A stretch of 61,099 bases of DNA from NCBI GenBank assembly GCA_947089855.1, contig CAMUML010000023.1:1-61099 (forward strand). The letters are read 5' to 3'. Position 1 is the stretch's first letter. Each line of letters begins with the position of its first letter. The notes beneath the pieces were generated by a model. It was not told where the DNA came from, did no database searches, and saw only the letters and a program-made list of their open reading frames with translations. Below, in pieces: positions 1 to 7,109 of this stretch. The translations under genes and the position numbers were made by a program. Origin of the DNA: an uncultured Eubacterium sp. Lineage in GTDB: Bacteria > Bacillota > Clostridia > Lachnospirales > Lachnospiraceae.

Positions 1-55
1 CCCCCCCCCCCCCCGCCCCATCTTCCAGCGTCCGCACATCCATCTCCCCCCCCCC
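1..55. repeat. Two poly-C homopolymer tracts
   Basis: A run of 14 C (1-14) and a run of 10 C (46-55) lie just beyond the stop codon of the pseudouridine synthase gene. Read on the minus strand they are poly-G runs. An ATG with a GGATAGGG-like ribosome site opens just before the 10-base run, so a phase-variable reading frame leaving the window is possible. The position at the exact window edge also fits a contig end or a sequencing artefact. Confidence 0.5.
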
Positions 56-66
56 ACATCCCTATC

Positions 67-969
67 CTAATTGTCCAAAACGCCCACATCAAAAAACCCC
101 CGCATATCCTCCGGAAGCGGCGCCGTAAACCGCATCGCCTCCATCGTAACCGGATGCATAAATACAAGCCCCCCAGCATGCAGGGCCTGGCGCCCCATAC
201 AAGTATCGCCTGGATTATAAAGGAAATCCCCAATAAGCGGATACCCGATATAGCTCATATGCACCCGGATTTGGTGCGTGCGCCCAGTTTCCAGTGTGAG
301 CCGCAAAAAGGAAAGCCCATCCCTGCGAAAAAGCCGCTCATAGTGGGTAATGGCAGGTTCCCCGGACACCGCGTCTACCGTACGTTCTATAACCGTATGC
401 CCTTTGCGTGCAATCGGTGCATTAACCGTACCGCTTCTAGGTGTTTCCCCCTGCACGATCGCATAATACGTCCGGTGGATGTTGCGCCCTGCCATCTGCC
501 GGTATAGCAGGCAGGCACTATAGGCGTTTTTTGCAACGATTGCAAGCCCGCTTGTATCGCGGTCCAACCGGTTGATGCAGCGGAACGGGTATGCTTCGCC
601 TGCCTGTTTTGCATGGAAACGGACGGCGTTTGCAAGCGTATCGTTGTAATGCCCCATCGAAGGGTGTACCGGCATACCAGCAGGCTTGTTTACTACCAGC
701 AGGTCTTCATCTTCATATAGGACAGATATGGGGAGGTCTACCGCCAAGATACCAGTATTTTCGCCAGGTTCCAAAAGCTGGGCCGTCAGCTGGTCATGTT
801 CCTGCAAGATCTGGTTCACATAGGCCCACTCGCCGTTGACCAGGATGCCCTTGTTTGTTTTTTTCAATTGTACGATCACACTGTGTGAAAAATGGTTTTC
901 TTTCAAAAATTTTAATATCGTCCAGCCGGCATTCTCTTTGCCGATGTGATAAGTAAGTATTCGCTCCAT
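67..969 (-). CDS. RluA/RluD-family rRNA pseudouridine synthase
   Basis: The 300-residue product would isomerise specific uridines in structured RNA, probably 23S rRNA, to pseudouridine in the cytoplasm. The signature INRLDRDTSG near residues 132-141 contains the catalytic aspartate of the RluA family, and ETGRTHQIRVHM near residue 228 is the second family motif. The first ~80 residues look like an S4-type RNA-binding region. Length is normal for the family. It is transcribed divergently from the sigma factor gene with 93 bp between the starts. No clear Shine-Dalgarno sequence precedes the ATG. The exact target uridine cannot be assigned from sequence, so no gene symbol is given. Confidence 0.93.
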   Translation of the reverse strand: MERILTYHIGKENAGWTILKFLKENHFSHSVIVQLKKTNKGILVNGEWAYVNQILQEHDQLTAQLLEPGENTGILAVDLPISVLYEDEDLLVVNKPAGMPVHPSMGHYNDTLANAVRFHAKQAGEAYPFRCINRLDRDTSGLAIVAKNAYSACLLYRQMAGRNIHRTYYAIVQGETPRSGTVNAPIARKGHTVIERTVDAVSGEPAITHYERLFRRDGLSFLRLTLETGRTHQIRVHMSYIGYPLIGDFLYNPGDTCMGRQALHAGGLVFMHPVTMEAMRFTAPLPEDMRGFFDVGVLDN

Positions 970-1007
970 ACGCTTATTTTACACTAAAATCTGAAAATTG
1001 GAAAGGC

Positions 1008-1035
1008 ACGAAGCGGTATACGGATACATACAATA
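1008..1035 (+). promoter_or_regulatory. SigE/SigK-type sporulation promoter
   Basis: CATACAATA at 1027-1035 matches the -10 consensus of mother-cell sigma factors (CATACAAT for SigE, CATANNNTA for SigK). An AC dinucleotide at 1008-1009, 17 bases upstream, fits the short SigK -35 element. It lies directly before the sigK-like gene, which fits the known SigE/SigK control of sigK. The promoter is predicted by consensus only. Confidence 0.55.
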
Positions 1036-1062
1036 TAAGAAAGCGGCTTTGAGGTGCGGGTT

Positions 1063-1704
1063 TTGAAGACTTTTTTACCGCCTTTGGGAATACAGGAGGA
1101 GAAAAAAGTTTTGGAAGAAATGCAGGGAGGAAGCCTTGAGGCCAGAAATACATTAATTATACGGAACATGCGCCTAGTAGCGCATATTGTAAAAAAGTAC
1201 CAGAATACAGACGAAGATATGGAAGAAATGATTTCCATCGGAACCATTGGTTTAATTAAGGCGGTTATGACCTTCCATCCCGAAAAAGGCTCTCGATTGT
1301 CAACCTATGCTGCAAGGTGTATTGACAATGAGCTTTTGATGCATCTGCGCAGCCGGCGCAAAGTGTCTAGGGAAGTATCTATTTATGAGCCGATCGGGAC
1401 AGATAAAGAAGGCAACCAGATTAATTTTATAGACATTATCGAAAGTGAAGAGCCGGATGTTGTGGAACGTATGGATAAAAATGGGAAAATAAGCCGGCTC
1501 CAAAAGCTTCTGCCAGAGCTTTTAACGGATAGGGAACAAGAGATTATTATCCTCCGTTATGGGCTGAAGGACGACCAGCCTGTGACGCAAAAGCAGATAG
1601 CAGGCAAGCTTGGGATCTCACGGTCTTATGTCAGCCGGATTGAAAAGCGGGCACTGGAAAAAATGCGTGCAGGGCTGGAACACGACCCGCCTGCGATTCC
1701 GTAA
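1063..1704 (+). CDS. sigK: RNA polymerase sporulation sigma factor, SigK-like
   Basis: A sigma-70 family protein of about 213 residues, expected to direct late mother-cell gene expression during sporulation. Region 2 carries RNMRLVAHIVKKY and SIGTIGLIKAVMTF followed by STYAARCIDNE, wording typical of SigK and SigE. Region 4 has LTDREQEIIILRYGL and a helix-turn-helix ISRSYVSRIEKRAL near the C-terminus. The TTG at 1063 is preferred because GAGGTG (1051-1056) sits six bases upstream; a GTG at 1054 would add three residues but lies very close to the predicted transcription start. The gene is intact, with no skin-like interruption inside the frame. SigK is preferred over SigE from motif wording and length, but this is not proven. 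Confidence 0.85.
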   Translation: MKTFLPPLGIQEEKKVLEEMQGGSLEARNTLIIRNMRLVAHIVKKYQNTDEDMEEMISIGTIGLIKAVMTFHPEKGSRLSTYAARCIDNELLMHLRSRRKVSREVSIYEPIGTDKEGNQINFIDIIESEEPDVVERMDKNGKISRLQKLLPELLTDREQEIIILRYGLKDDQPVTQKQIAGKLGISRSYVSRIEKRALEKMRAGLEHDPPAIP

Positions 1705-1801
1705 CAAGTAAAGGGGAGCAAAATAGAACAGTAACTGTCAATGCGCGGATGACCATTGGAACAAACAATGATAAAATCCGCCAATTGTAAGCCTTTGTCC
1801 A

Positions 1802-2256
1802 TCACAGTGATTGATTACACGGAAACCATATTTGAAAGATCAACCAACCGTCTTTGATAGTTGCTGTAATTCCCCCTTTATGAAGTTCCACGATCCTTTT
1901 GACAATTGCCAAACCAAGTCCGCAGCTGCGCGTATCACTGCGAGATGCATCACCCCGGTAAAAGCGTTCATTTGTCTTCTTGTAAAAAATCATGCCCCTT
2001 TATCTGATTTTTCATCTGGACGATAAAGGTATCCCCAGCAGTTTCGCCGGCAATAATCACGTTGGAACCTTCTTTTGCATATTTTTTGGCATTGTCAAAC
2101 AGATTTTGGAAGGCGCGTACTATTTTATTTACATCCAGATCTATTTCCATACACGAATCTGTAATACAAATTTGAAGGGACAGCCCCAAGATAAATGCCG
2201 AGCAGGTTTCGAATATCTTTGTCATCGTCTACGATCAGGATGTATCCTTCTTCCAT
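1802..2256 (-). pseudogene. Decayed VanR/VanS-type two-component pair (fused remnants)
   Basis: Reading from 2256 on the minus strand, an AAGGAG site precedes an ATG that opens a response-regulator N-terminus containing the acidic pocket ILIVDDDKDIRNLLG. After about 23 codons the homology jumps, in another frame, to a histidine-kinase ATPase domain: the N box (FQNLFDNAKKYA, near 2100) and, after another frame change near 1970-1990, the sequence ERFYRGDASRS and the G2 box GLGLAIVKRIVELH (near 1880-1930). A deletion evidently joined the start of a regulator gene to the end of its kinase gene, and a later indel broke the kinase frame. It lies downstream of the VTT gene on the same strand, with its ribosome site embedded in the end of that gene, so it was once the distal part of that operon. 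It should be non-functional. Confidence 0.8.
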
Positions 2257-2261
2257 CTGTA

Positions 2262-2879
2262 TTACAACTCCTTGCACCGGTTGTATGCTTTAAAAATATA
2301 AGAAACGATGTGGACGAATAATAGTTCCGCTAGTATTACCTGCCATTTTTCTAAAGAAAGCAAGCCCGCGATTTCCCCTGCGTATACCACCATCCCTATC
2401 GAAACACTTTTTGCCATTATAGCAAGGATTAAAAATTCTGGCAAGCTAATTTTTATTACGGCAGCCCCTATCGAAATCATTATATCTGGAAAGACAGGGA
2501 TAATAAAAAGCATTGCTATGATTTTTGCCTTATAGTGTGCGATATATCCCCGGAAACAATTTATTACTGCACACCAGTTAAATTTACAGTATAACCTGAC
2601 TGCAGACCGCCAGCCAGGCACTTTCTTGGCTAACATTACTGTACATTCTGGCGGTTTGCAGTATACATAGTTCCCACAGTCCAGTTTTCTTTCGATCCAG
2701 CCGTACATTTTAGAAGAAATCAGGTACATACTGGCGATTCCGGCAACAGAGCCTAAGACGCCCACAGCCAGTGCCGGAAATAATCCGACCTGCCCGCTTC
2801 CCCACAATACCAGCAATGTTTCCGGCACCGGCAGGCAGATTGGCCGTAACAGGCAGCACAGAAAATAGAAAGCCGTCAT
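2262..2879 (-). CDS. VTT/DedA-like membrane protein with repeat insertion
   Basis: A 205-residue hydrophobic protein with several membrane segments, near residues 1-30, 33-55, 120-140, 145-165 and 175-195. The pattern resembles the VTT (DedA/TMEM41-type) family, whose bacterial members are implicated in lipid transport. The start overlaps the methyltransferase stop (ATGA), showing translational coupling. Roughly residues 72-105 are encoded by a 101-bp repeat (2565-2665) also found at two intergenic places in this window. The repeat is read through without a stop and adds a cysteine-rich basic loop with no family counterpart. The typical DedA motif region around the re-entrant helix may be disturbed, so activity is uncertain. 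The downstream two-component genes are decayed, so the whole operon may be losing function. Confidence 0.6.
   Translation of the reverse strand: MTAFYFLCCLLRPICLPVPETLLVLWGSGQVGLFPALAVGVLGSVAGIASMYLISSKMYGWIERKLDCGNYVYCKPPECTVMLAKKVPGWRSAVRLYCKFNWCAVINCFRGYIAHYKAKIIAMLFIIPVFPDIMISIGAAVIKISLPEFLILAIMAKSVSIGMVVYAGEIAGLLSLEKWQVILAELLFVHIVSYIFKAYNRCKEL
2565..2665 (-). repeat. 102-bp palindromic repeat, copy 1 (inside VTT gene)
   Basis: This copy is about 101 bp. It starts at TACTGCA and ends at TGCAGTATA, so the ends are inverted repeats; the left end has decayed relative to the other copies. Internally CTGCAGACCGCCAG pairs with CTGGCGGTTTGCAG to form a hairpin. The other copies are at 8256-8357 (same orientation on the plus strand) and 34910-35011 (inverted). 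Here the element lies within a reading frame. It resembles a small non-autonomous (MITE- or REP-like) element. Confidence 0.85.
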
Positions 2880-3451
2880 ACCCCATCCCTCCAGCCTGCT
2901 TTTTGCTTCATCACCATAACATAGGCAGGGGGCAGGTTTTTCAGTTCCAAAAGGCAGCCTGCCAGCTTGAAATACTGTTCAAAAAATTTCTGTTTTACCA
3001 AGCTGTACTGGAATGTAATAAACCTTCCCCTGGTTCCAATTGCACGTTTTGTTGCCCGCAATATTTTTTCGGAAGCCTCCTTCGGAAGTGAAGTAAATGG
3101 CAGGCCAGAAACGATGTAATCTGCATGTTTGGCTCCATATTGCAGCAGATACTGGTTTACATTTGCTGCGTCTCCAAAAATAACTTCAACATTTTTGCAC
3201 GGGCCAAATTCCCGAAGCAGCTTCTTGTAAAATGCAGGGTTGTTTTCTATCAAAATAAGCTTTGTGCCTTCTTTTTTGTATTTCAAAAGCTTCCTTGTAA
3301 AAGAACCTGTTCCTGGGCCATATTCCACGATACACCGTGCGCCGCCAAAGCGGATTGGCTCCATCATCTTTTCAGCAAGGGCATCCCCGCTTGGCAGTAC
3401 GGCGCCAACCGATCTTGGATGCTTTAGAAATTCCATTAAAAAACCTAACAT
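2876..3451 (-). CDS. Class I SAM-dependent methyltransferase (rRNA adenine dimethylase/PmtA-like)
   Basis: A 191-residue protein. The SAM-binding loop is EYGPGTGSFTRKLL near residue 43 of the short form, followed by an acidic strand LILIENN, as in phospholipid N-methyltransferases and rRNA adenine N6-methyltransferase-fold proteins. The start at 3451 is chosen because AGGAGG (3461-3466) lies nine bases upstream and the product then begins MLGFLMEFLKHPRSVGAV, the usual start of this family; longer upstream extensions lack a ribosome site. It overlaps the VTT gene by four bases. Pairing with a lipid-linked membrane protein favours a lipid head-group substrate, but an RNA substrate cannot be excluded. 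Confidence 0.75.
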   Translation of the reverse strand: MLGFLMEFLKHPRSVGAVLPSGDALAEKMMEPIRFGGARCIVEYGPGTGSFTRKLLKYKKEGTKLILIENNPAFYKKLLREFGPCKNVEVIFGDAANVNQYLLQYGAKHADYIVSGLPFTSLPKEASEKILRATKRAIGTRGRFITFQYSLVKQKFFEQYFKLAGCLLELKNLPPAYVMVMKQKAGWRDGV

Positions 3452-3613
3452 ATGAAAAAACCTCCTAGTCTGTTGTATATTAGGCATCATAATAAACAAC
3501 AGATCTAAAGAGGGTTCTGTATAAATTATAAATTTTTCTTTAGGTTTAAAATCCAGGCAAACCATACGGGGCACAGCAGCCAGGGGCTAAACTTTATCGC
3601 CCATGAGTATCTG

Positions 3614-4993
3614 TTAACGCAAAAAGCGGCGTATCAAAAAATCCGATACCTGTTTATATGGCTGGTAACGCATCGGCAGGTCCAGCCAAGTTTTTTTATC
3701 CACAATACTTTTATAATGGGAAAACGTGTCAAATCCAGCTTTTCCATGATATGCGCCCATACCGCTTTCCCCAAACCCGCCAAACCCAAGCTCTGTAGAA
3801 GCAAGGTGGATTATTGTATCGTTAATGCATCCGCCGCCAAACCCACAGCGGGCAATGGTTTTTCTGGCGGCAGTTTTGTCGCTGGTAAAAATATACAAAG
3901 CAAGCGGATGGGGCAGGAAATTAATATTGCGGATTGCCTCATCCAAGGTATCGTAAGTAAGGATAGGAAGCAGCGGGCCAAAAATTTCTTCCTGCATCGC
4001 TGCATCCGCAAACGTCACTTCATCCAGCAAGGTCGGTTCTATCTGCATGCTGCCCTGGCCGGCCCGTCCTCCAAAAACAACCTTTTTAGGGTCAATCAGC
4101 CCGCATAAACGGTTAAAATGTTTTTCATTGATTATCTTTCCATAATCCGGGTTGTCCAGCGGGTTTTTGCCATACTGGCGGCGGATCTGGTGTTTGAGTT
4201 CTTTGACCAGGCGGCCTTTGACCCTGCGGTCGCAATAGATATAATCAGGTGCCACACAGGTCTGCCCGCAGTTTAAAAATTTACCAAATACGATCCGTCT
4301 GGCAGCCAGCTTTAAATCCGCGCTTTTTTCCACAATACAAGGGCTTTTTCCGCCAAGCTCCAGGGTAACGGGCGTTAAGTGCAGTGCAGCTTTTTTCATA
4401 ACCTCCTTGCCGACGGCCTGGCTTCCAGTAAAGAAAATATAGTCAAAATGCCCAAGCAAAAGGCATTCATTTTCCGCACGGCCGCCAGTAACCACACAGA
4501 CATATTTGGAAGGGAAACACTCCTGTAATATTTTTTGTATTACCCTGCTCGTATGGGCGGAATAGGCGCTTGGTTTTACAACCGCAGTATTCCCGGCTGC
4601 AATCGCATCCACAAGCGGCCCGATGGCCAGCAGGAAAGGATAGTTCCAAGGGCTAATGACCAGTACCGTCCCATATGGGGCAGGTTTTTGGTAGCTGCGG
4701 GCCGGGAACTGTGCGGCTGGTGTCCACACGGTGGTTTCTTTGGCAAATTCCGGGAGATGTTTGAGCATATAGCTGATCTCATGCAAAACCATGCCTGTTT
4801 CGCATAAATAGCTTTCGCAGGCGCTTTTTCCAAGGTCTTTTTTGAGTGCGCCGTTGATTTCCGGTTCATATTTTAAAATGGTGTTTTTAAGCCGGTATAG
4901 TGCCTGTAGCCGGAAACGGACAGGAAATGGGGTTTTGGTACGGAAAAACCTGCGTTGTTCTAAAAGTATTTGATCGATCTGAGTTTTTGTCAT
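3614..4993 (-). CDS. Aldehyde dehydrogenase, class 3-like
   Basis: A 459-residue NAD(P)-dependent aldehyde dehydrogenase that should oxidise an aldehyde, probably aliphatic or aromatic, to its acid. The general-base motif LELGGKSP lies near residues 208-215 and the nucleophile region FLNCGQTCVAPDY near 240-252, with the catalytic Cys in GQTC. EEIFGPLLPI near 336 is also family typical. Length and motif wording match the short ALDH3/fatty-aldehyde group rather than the ~500-residue class 1/2 enzymes. An AAAGGA ribosome site sits about eight bases before the ATG, and its own promoter is visible upstream. It is monocistronic. The physiological substrate is unknown. Confidence 0.92.
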   Translation of the reverse strand: MTKTQIDQILLEQRRFFRTKTPFPVRFRLQALYRLKNTILKYEPEINGALKKDLGKSACESYLCETGMVLHEISYMLKHLPEFAKETTVWTPAAQFPARSYQKPAPYGTVLVISPWNYPFLLAIGPLVDAIAAGNTAVVKPSAYSAHTSRVIQKILQECFPSKYVCVVTGGRAENECLLLGHFDYIFFTGSQAVGKEVMKKAALHLTPVTLELGGKSPCIVEKSADLKLAARRIVFGKFLNCGQTCVAPDYIYCDRRVKGRLVKELKHQIRRQYGKNPLDNPDYGKIINEKHFNRLCGLIDPKKVVFGGRAGQGSMQIEPTLLDEVTFADAAMQEEIFGPLLPILTYDTLDEAIRNINFLPHPLALYIFTSDKTAARKTIARCGFGGGCINDTIIHLASTELGFGGFGESGMGAYHGKAGFDTFSHYKSIVDKKTWLDLPMRYQPYKQVSDFLIRRFLR

Positions 4994-5045
4994 TGTCGGG
5001 GTCCTTTCTATGGATGGAGCTTTTTATCTATCTGGAGCTTTTATG

Positions 5046-5073
5046 ATTATAACATAAGATTTAGAAAAAACAA
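5046..5073 (-). promoter_or_regulatory. Sigma-A-type promoter for the aldehyde dehydrogenase
   Basis: On the minus strand TTGTTT (5068-5073) and TATAAT (5046-5051) are separated by 16 bases and lie about 50 bases upstream of the ALDH start. The -10 is perfect and the -35 is weak. The remaining sequence to 5120 is AT-rich with nothing further recognisable. Confidence 0.5.
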
Positions 5074-5117
5074 AAAAATTTCCAAAATGAAATACGCCTG
5101 GAATACGGTTTGTTCCC

Positions 5118-5168
5118 TATAAAAAAGCAGTCTCAAAAAGTGTACTTTTTGAGACTGCTTTTTTTTCT
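5118..5168 (+). terminator. Hairpin with U-tract ahead of TnpB-like gene 1
   Basis: An A-tract, a perfect stem (GCAGTCTCAAAAAG pairing with CTTTTTGAGACTGC, loop TGTA) and a run of eight or more T form a textbook intrinsic terminator. The A and T tracts on both sides would let it work in either direction. Its stem is also the left member of a pair of palindromes flanking the promoter of the TnpB-like gene. The corresponding hairpin in island II is at 37888-37930. Confidence 0.8.
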
Positions 5169-5285
5169 TCAAACCGAGCTATATTCTAATATAATATCGT
5201 CAAAAAGTCAAGGAAGTTAACCCCATTTTTTTAGTAATTTTGCTCAAAAAAATTTTTGTCTCAAAAAGTACACTTTTTGAGACAA
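5124..5285 (+). promoter_or_regulatory. Conserved palindrome-flanked leader of TnpB-like gene 1
   Basis: Two palindromes with half-site GTCTCAAAAAGT (centres near 5141 and 5271) bracket about 105 bases. The interior holds a probable promoter, TTCAAA near 5167 and TATAAT near 5190, 16 bases apart, and an extra half-site TCAAAAAGT near 5200. The whole segment is nearly identical to 37891-38050 upstream of the second TnpB-like gene, although the two proteins differ at about 30 percent of positions. This indicates a shared regulatory region, a remnant transposon end, or recent homogenisation. Confidence 0.6.
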
Positions 5286-5341
5286 CTAAAAAAGCCCGCA
5301 CCATGCGGATTCCACGCATGTCTGACAGGGACGCAGGGGGG

Positions 5342-6670
5342 ATGGCGTTGGAACAGGGCAAGCTATGGAAAACCATATGCCAGCAGAACCAGGAGCCTGT
5401 ACCGCAGGAAGATATGGAACGGCTGCTAGAAGTGGCCCGCGGCTATCAGGCGGTGAAAAATTATGTGTACCAGCGCTACGGCAGCATCAAAAGCCTTTCC
5501 AAAATCTACCCCGGCTATACCGTGCAGAATGAAATGACAAAGAGCGGGCTGCGGGAGCGCCTGGGGGTGCCGTCCGTCTATTTTTACCTGTCTATTTTCG
5601 ATGCGCTTGGCGACATTAAAAGCCAGTGGACACGGACCAAGTCGGCCGTAGGCAAACGGCTGGAACAAAACAGGGGCTTTTCACCGCAAGAAAAGCACTA
5701 TCTGCGTTTCCTGTTAAAAGTCAGCAATGCCTTTGCGCAGGTGTTAAACGGGGAAACTGTAGAACTCAAAAAAGGGGTGCAAACACAGTACCGGGCGCTG
5801 GCAGCAGAGGTAGATACGGATAGGCTGTGCCGCTACCTATGCCGCCAGGTACGCAAGCATCATGTAAAACTGCATACAAACTGTGCATCCGGCTTTTCCC
5901 TTTCTGAACGGGCCTACCGGTATGGAGACCACGGGATCTATGTATCTGTAAAAGAAAAGCGCAGGCGTGTATTTATCCCTTTGACAGACAGCCATGCATA
6001 TACGCGGCAGCTATATTTGAAATTATATCCGCAGGAAGGGAATGTGGAAATCCGCGTCCCGGTTGCAGTCAATATCCGCCACCATGCAGACTATACCAGC
6101 CAGGTTGGTTTGGCGCTGGGCATGTATACAATGCTGACGACCGATGAGGGGCATTGCTATGGGCAGCGGCTGGGGGAATACCAGTCTGCCTATACCGAAT
6201 GGCTAAGGATGCAGCTAGCAGCCCGCCAGCGCAGCCAGGGGCAGGGTGGCGGGCGTAAAAAGTACCATGCCAGGAAACGGCGGTACGAAGGGCAGCTCCA
6301 CAGCTATATTAACCAAGAATTAAACCGCTTTCTCAAAGAAGAAAAGCCAGGGGCCATTTATATCCAGAAATTTCCAAAGCCGCAGGCTGGCGGCGGCAAT
6401 AAACAGGTCAATTATGCCGTGTCGCTTTGGCAGCGCGGCTATATCCGCAGAAGGCTTTTGTATAAGTGCAGGAAAGAGTCCATCACAGCTATAGAAGTAT
6501 TCGGAAAAGGCATCAGCATCGAATGCAGCGCCTGCGGGGCAGCAGGCACAAAAAAAGACGGAATTTTTACCTGTGCCGTATGCGGGTTGGGGATACCTGA
6601 GAAAGTAAATACGGCCCGGAATGCAAAAAAGCGGGGGCAGGGGGATGGGGCAATCAGATACCAGTCATAA
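5342..6670 (+). CDS. TnpB-like protein 1, predicted nuclease-dead
   Basis: A 442-residue protein of the IS200/IS605 TnpB/Cas12-ancestor fold. The C-terminal half has the RuvC-like layout with a zinc ribbon (CSAC and CAVC, residues ~396-414) and the terminal NTARNAKKRG motif. All three catalytic acids appear lost: the RuvC-I Asp is Ala258 (VGLALGM), the RuvC-II Glu is Gln342 (AIYIQKFPKP), and the RuvC-III Asp position is Lys421 (EKVNTARN). No TnpA transposase is nearby. The start is placed at 5342, or TTG 5348, by alignment with the second copy and a GCAGGGGGG ribosome site; the frame stays open upstream through the palindrome, but no start there is convincing. A structured RNA follows immediately. 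By analogy with TldR proteins it may be an RNA-guided DNA-binding repressor; this is inference. Confidence 0.8.
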   Translation: MALEQGKLWKTICQQNQEPVPQEDMERLLEVARGYQAVKNYVYQRYGSIKSLSKIYPGYTVQNEMTKSGLRERLGVPSVYFYLSIFDALGDIKSQWTRTKSAVGKRLEQNRGFSPQEKHYLRFLLKVSNAFAQVLNGETVELKKGVQTQYRALAAEVDTDRLCRYLCRQVRKHHVKLHTNCASGFSLSERAYRYGDHGIYVSVKEKRRRVFIPLTDSHAYTRQLYLKLYPQEGNVEIRVPVAVNIRHHADYTSQVGLALGMYTMLTTDEGHCYGQRLGEYQSAYTEWLRMQLAARQRSQGQGGGRKKYHARKRRYEGQLHSYINQELNRFLKEEKPGAIYIQKFPKPQAGGGNKQVNYAVSLWQRGYIRRRLLYKCRKESITAIEVFGKGISIECSACGAAGTKKDGIFTCAVCGLGIPEKVNTARNAKKRGQGDGAIRYQS

Positions 6671-6675
6671 AGGCG

Positions 6676-6976
6676 GCTTCTTAGATAAATCCAGCACAGG
6701 CCGGGTTTTACCGCAAGGACTAAGCAAGTGCCTATGATAAGCAGGGGACGTGCAGCGGCTAGGCTGCCTTTTGGCAGTACCGGCAGGCTGTACCTGCCAT
6801 AGAAAAACAGCAAACGGCATTAGAAGGCAGGCGTTGCCTGCGCATTGGGTATGCCAAGACCCTGCGAACATGCCGCTGCACGATTCTGATTTTGTCCGGA
6901 TGGTGTAGCCCATGAGGTAGCAGGGAGCGAAGCGGGCAGTCCCGCATTATCTGCAAAGCCAGATAACCAATATGCC
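6676..6976 (+). ncRNA. Structured RNA downstream of TnpB-like gene 1 (candidate guide RNA)
   Basis: This ~300-base stretch has no gene. It aligns with 39396-39606 and contains helices kept by compensatory change: CTTAG/CTAAG (6680-6684, 6720-6724; CTTGG/CCAAG in copy 2), GCAGGC/GCCTGC (6827-6832, 6836-6841; GCAGC/GCTGC in copy 2), GCGGG/CCCGC (6932-6945) and TTATCTG/CAGATAA (6947-6953, 6960-6966; TTGCCTG/CAGGCAA in copy 2). GGCAT at 6816-6820 can pair with ATGCC at 6851 or 6972. Copy 1 has extra hairpins at 6755-6797. Its place directly 3' of a TnpB-like gene is that of an omega/guide RNA scaffold. The A-rich bases after 6977 would then be the guide. It could instead be a leader of the downstream transferase mRNA. 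Confidence 0.65.
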
Positions 6977-7109
6977 TTATTATAAAATAAAAGAAGGGCA
7001 TTTTTGCAAGCAGCCGGACGGCTGTAAAAAAATTGAAGCAGAAAGCAAAGGGGATATAAAAACAGTTCCGCGAAAAAAGTGGAAACAAACCAAGAGGGTA
7101 GCACCGGCT

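Noticed and set aside
5256-5285. A CRISPR array based on repeated palindromes
   Set aside because: Only two copies per locus, no regular spacers and no cas genes.
5240-5341. A longer N-terminus for TnpB-like protein 1 starting at 5240
   Set aside because: The added codons are the palindrome itself, the same palindrome is translated differently elsewhere, and no ribosome site fits; the alignment with copy 2 begins at the later start.
5118-6976. An intact IS200/IS605 insertion sequence
   Set aside because: No TnpA (Y1 transposase) and no defined matching outer ends are visible, and the TnpB-like active site is gone. The palindromes may still be relics of transposon ends.
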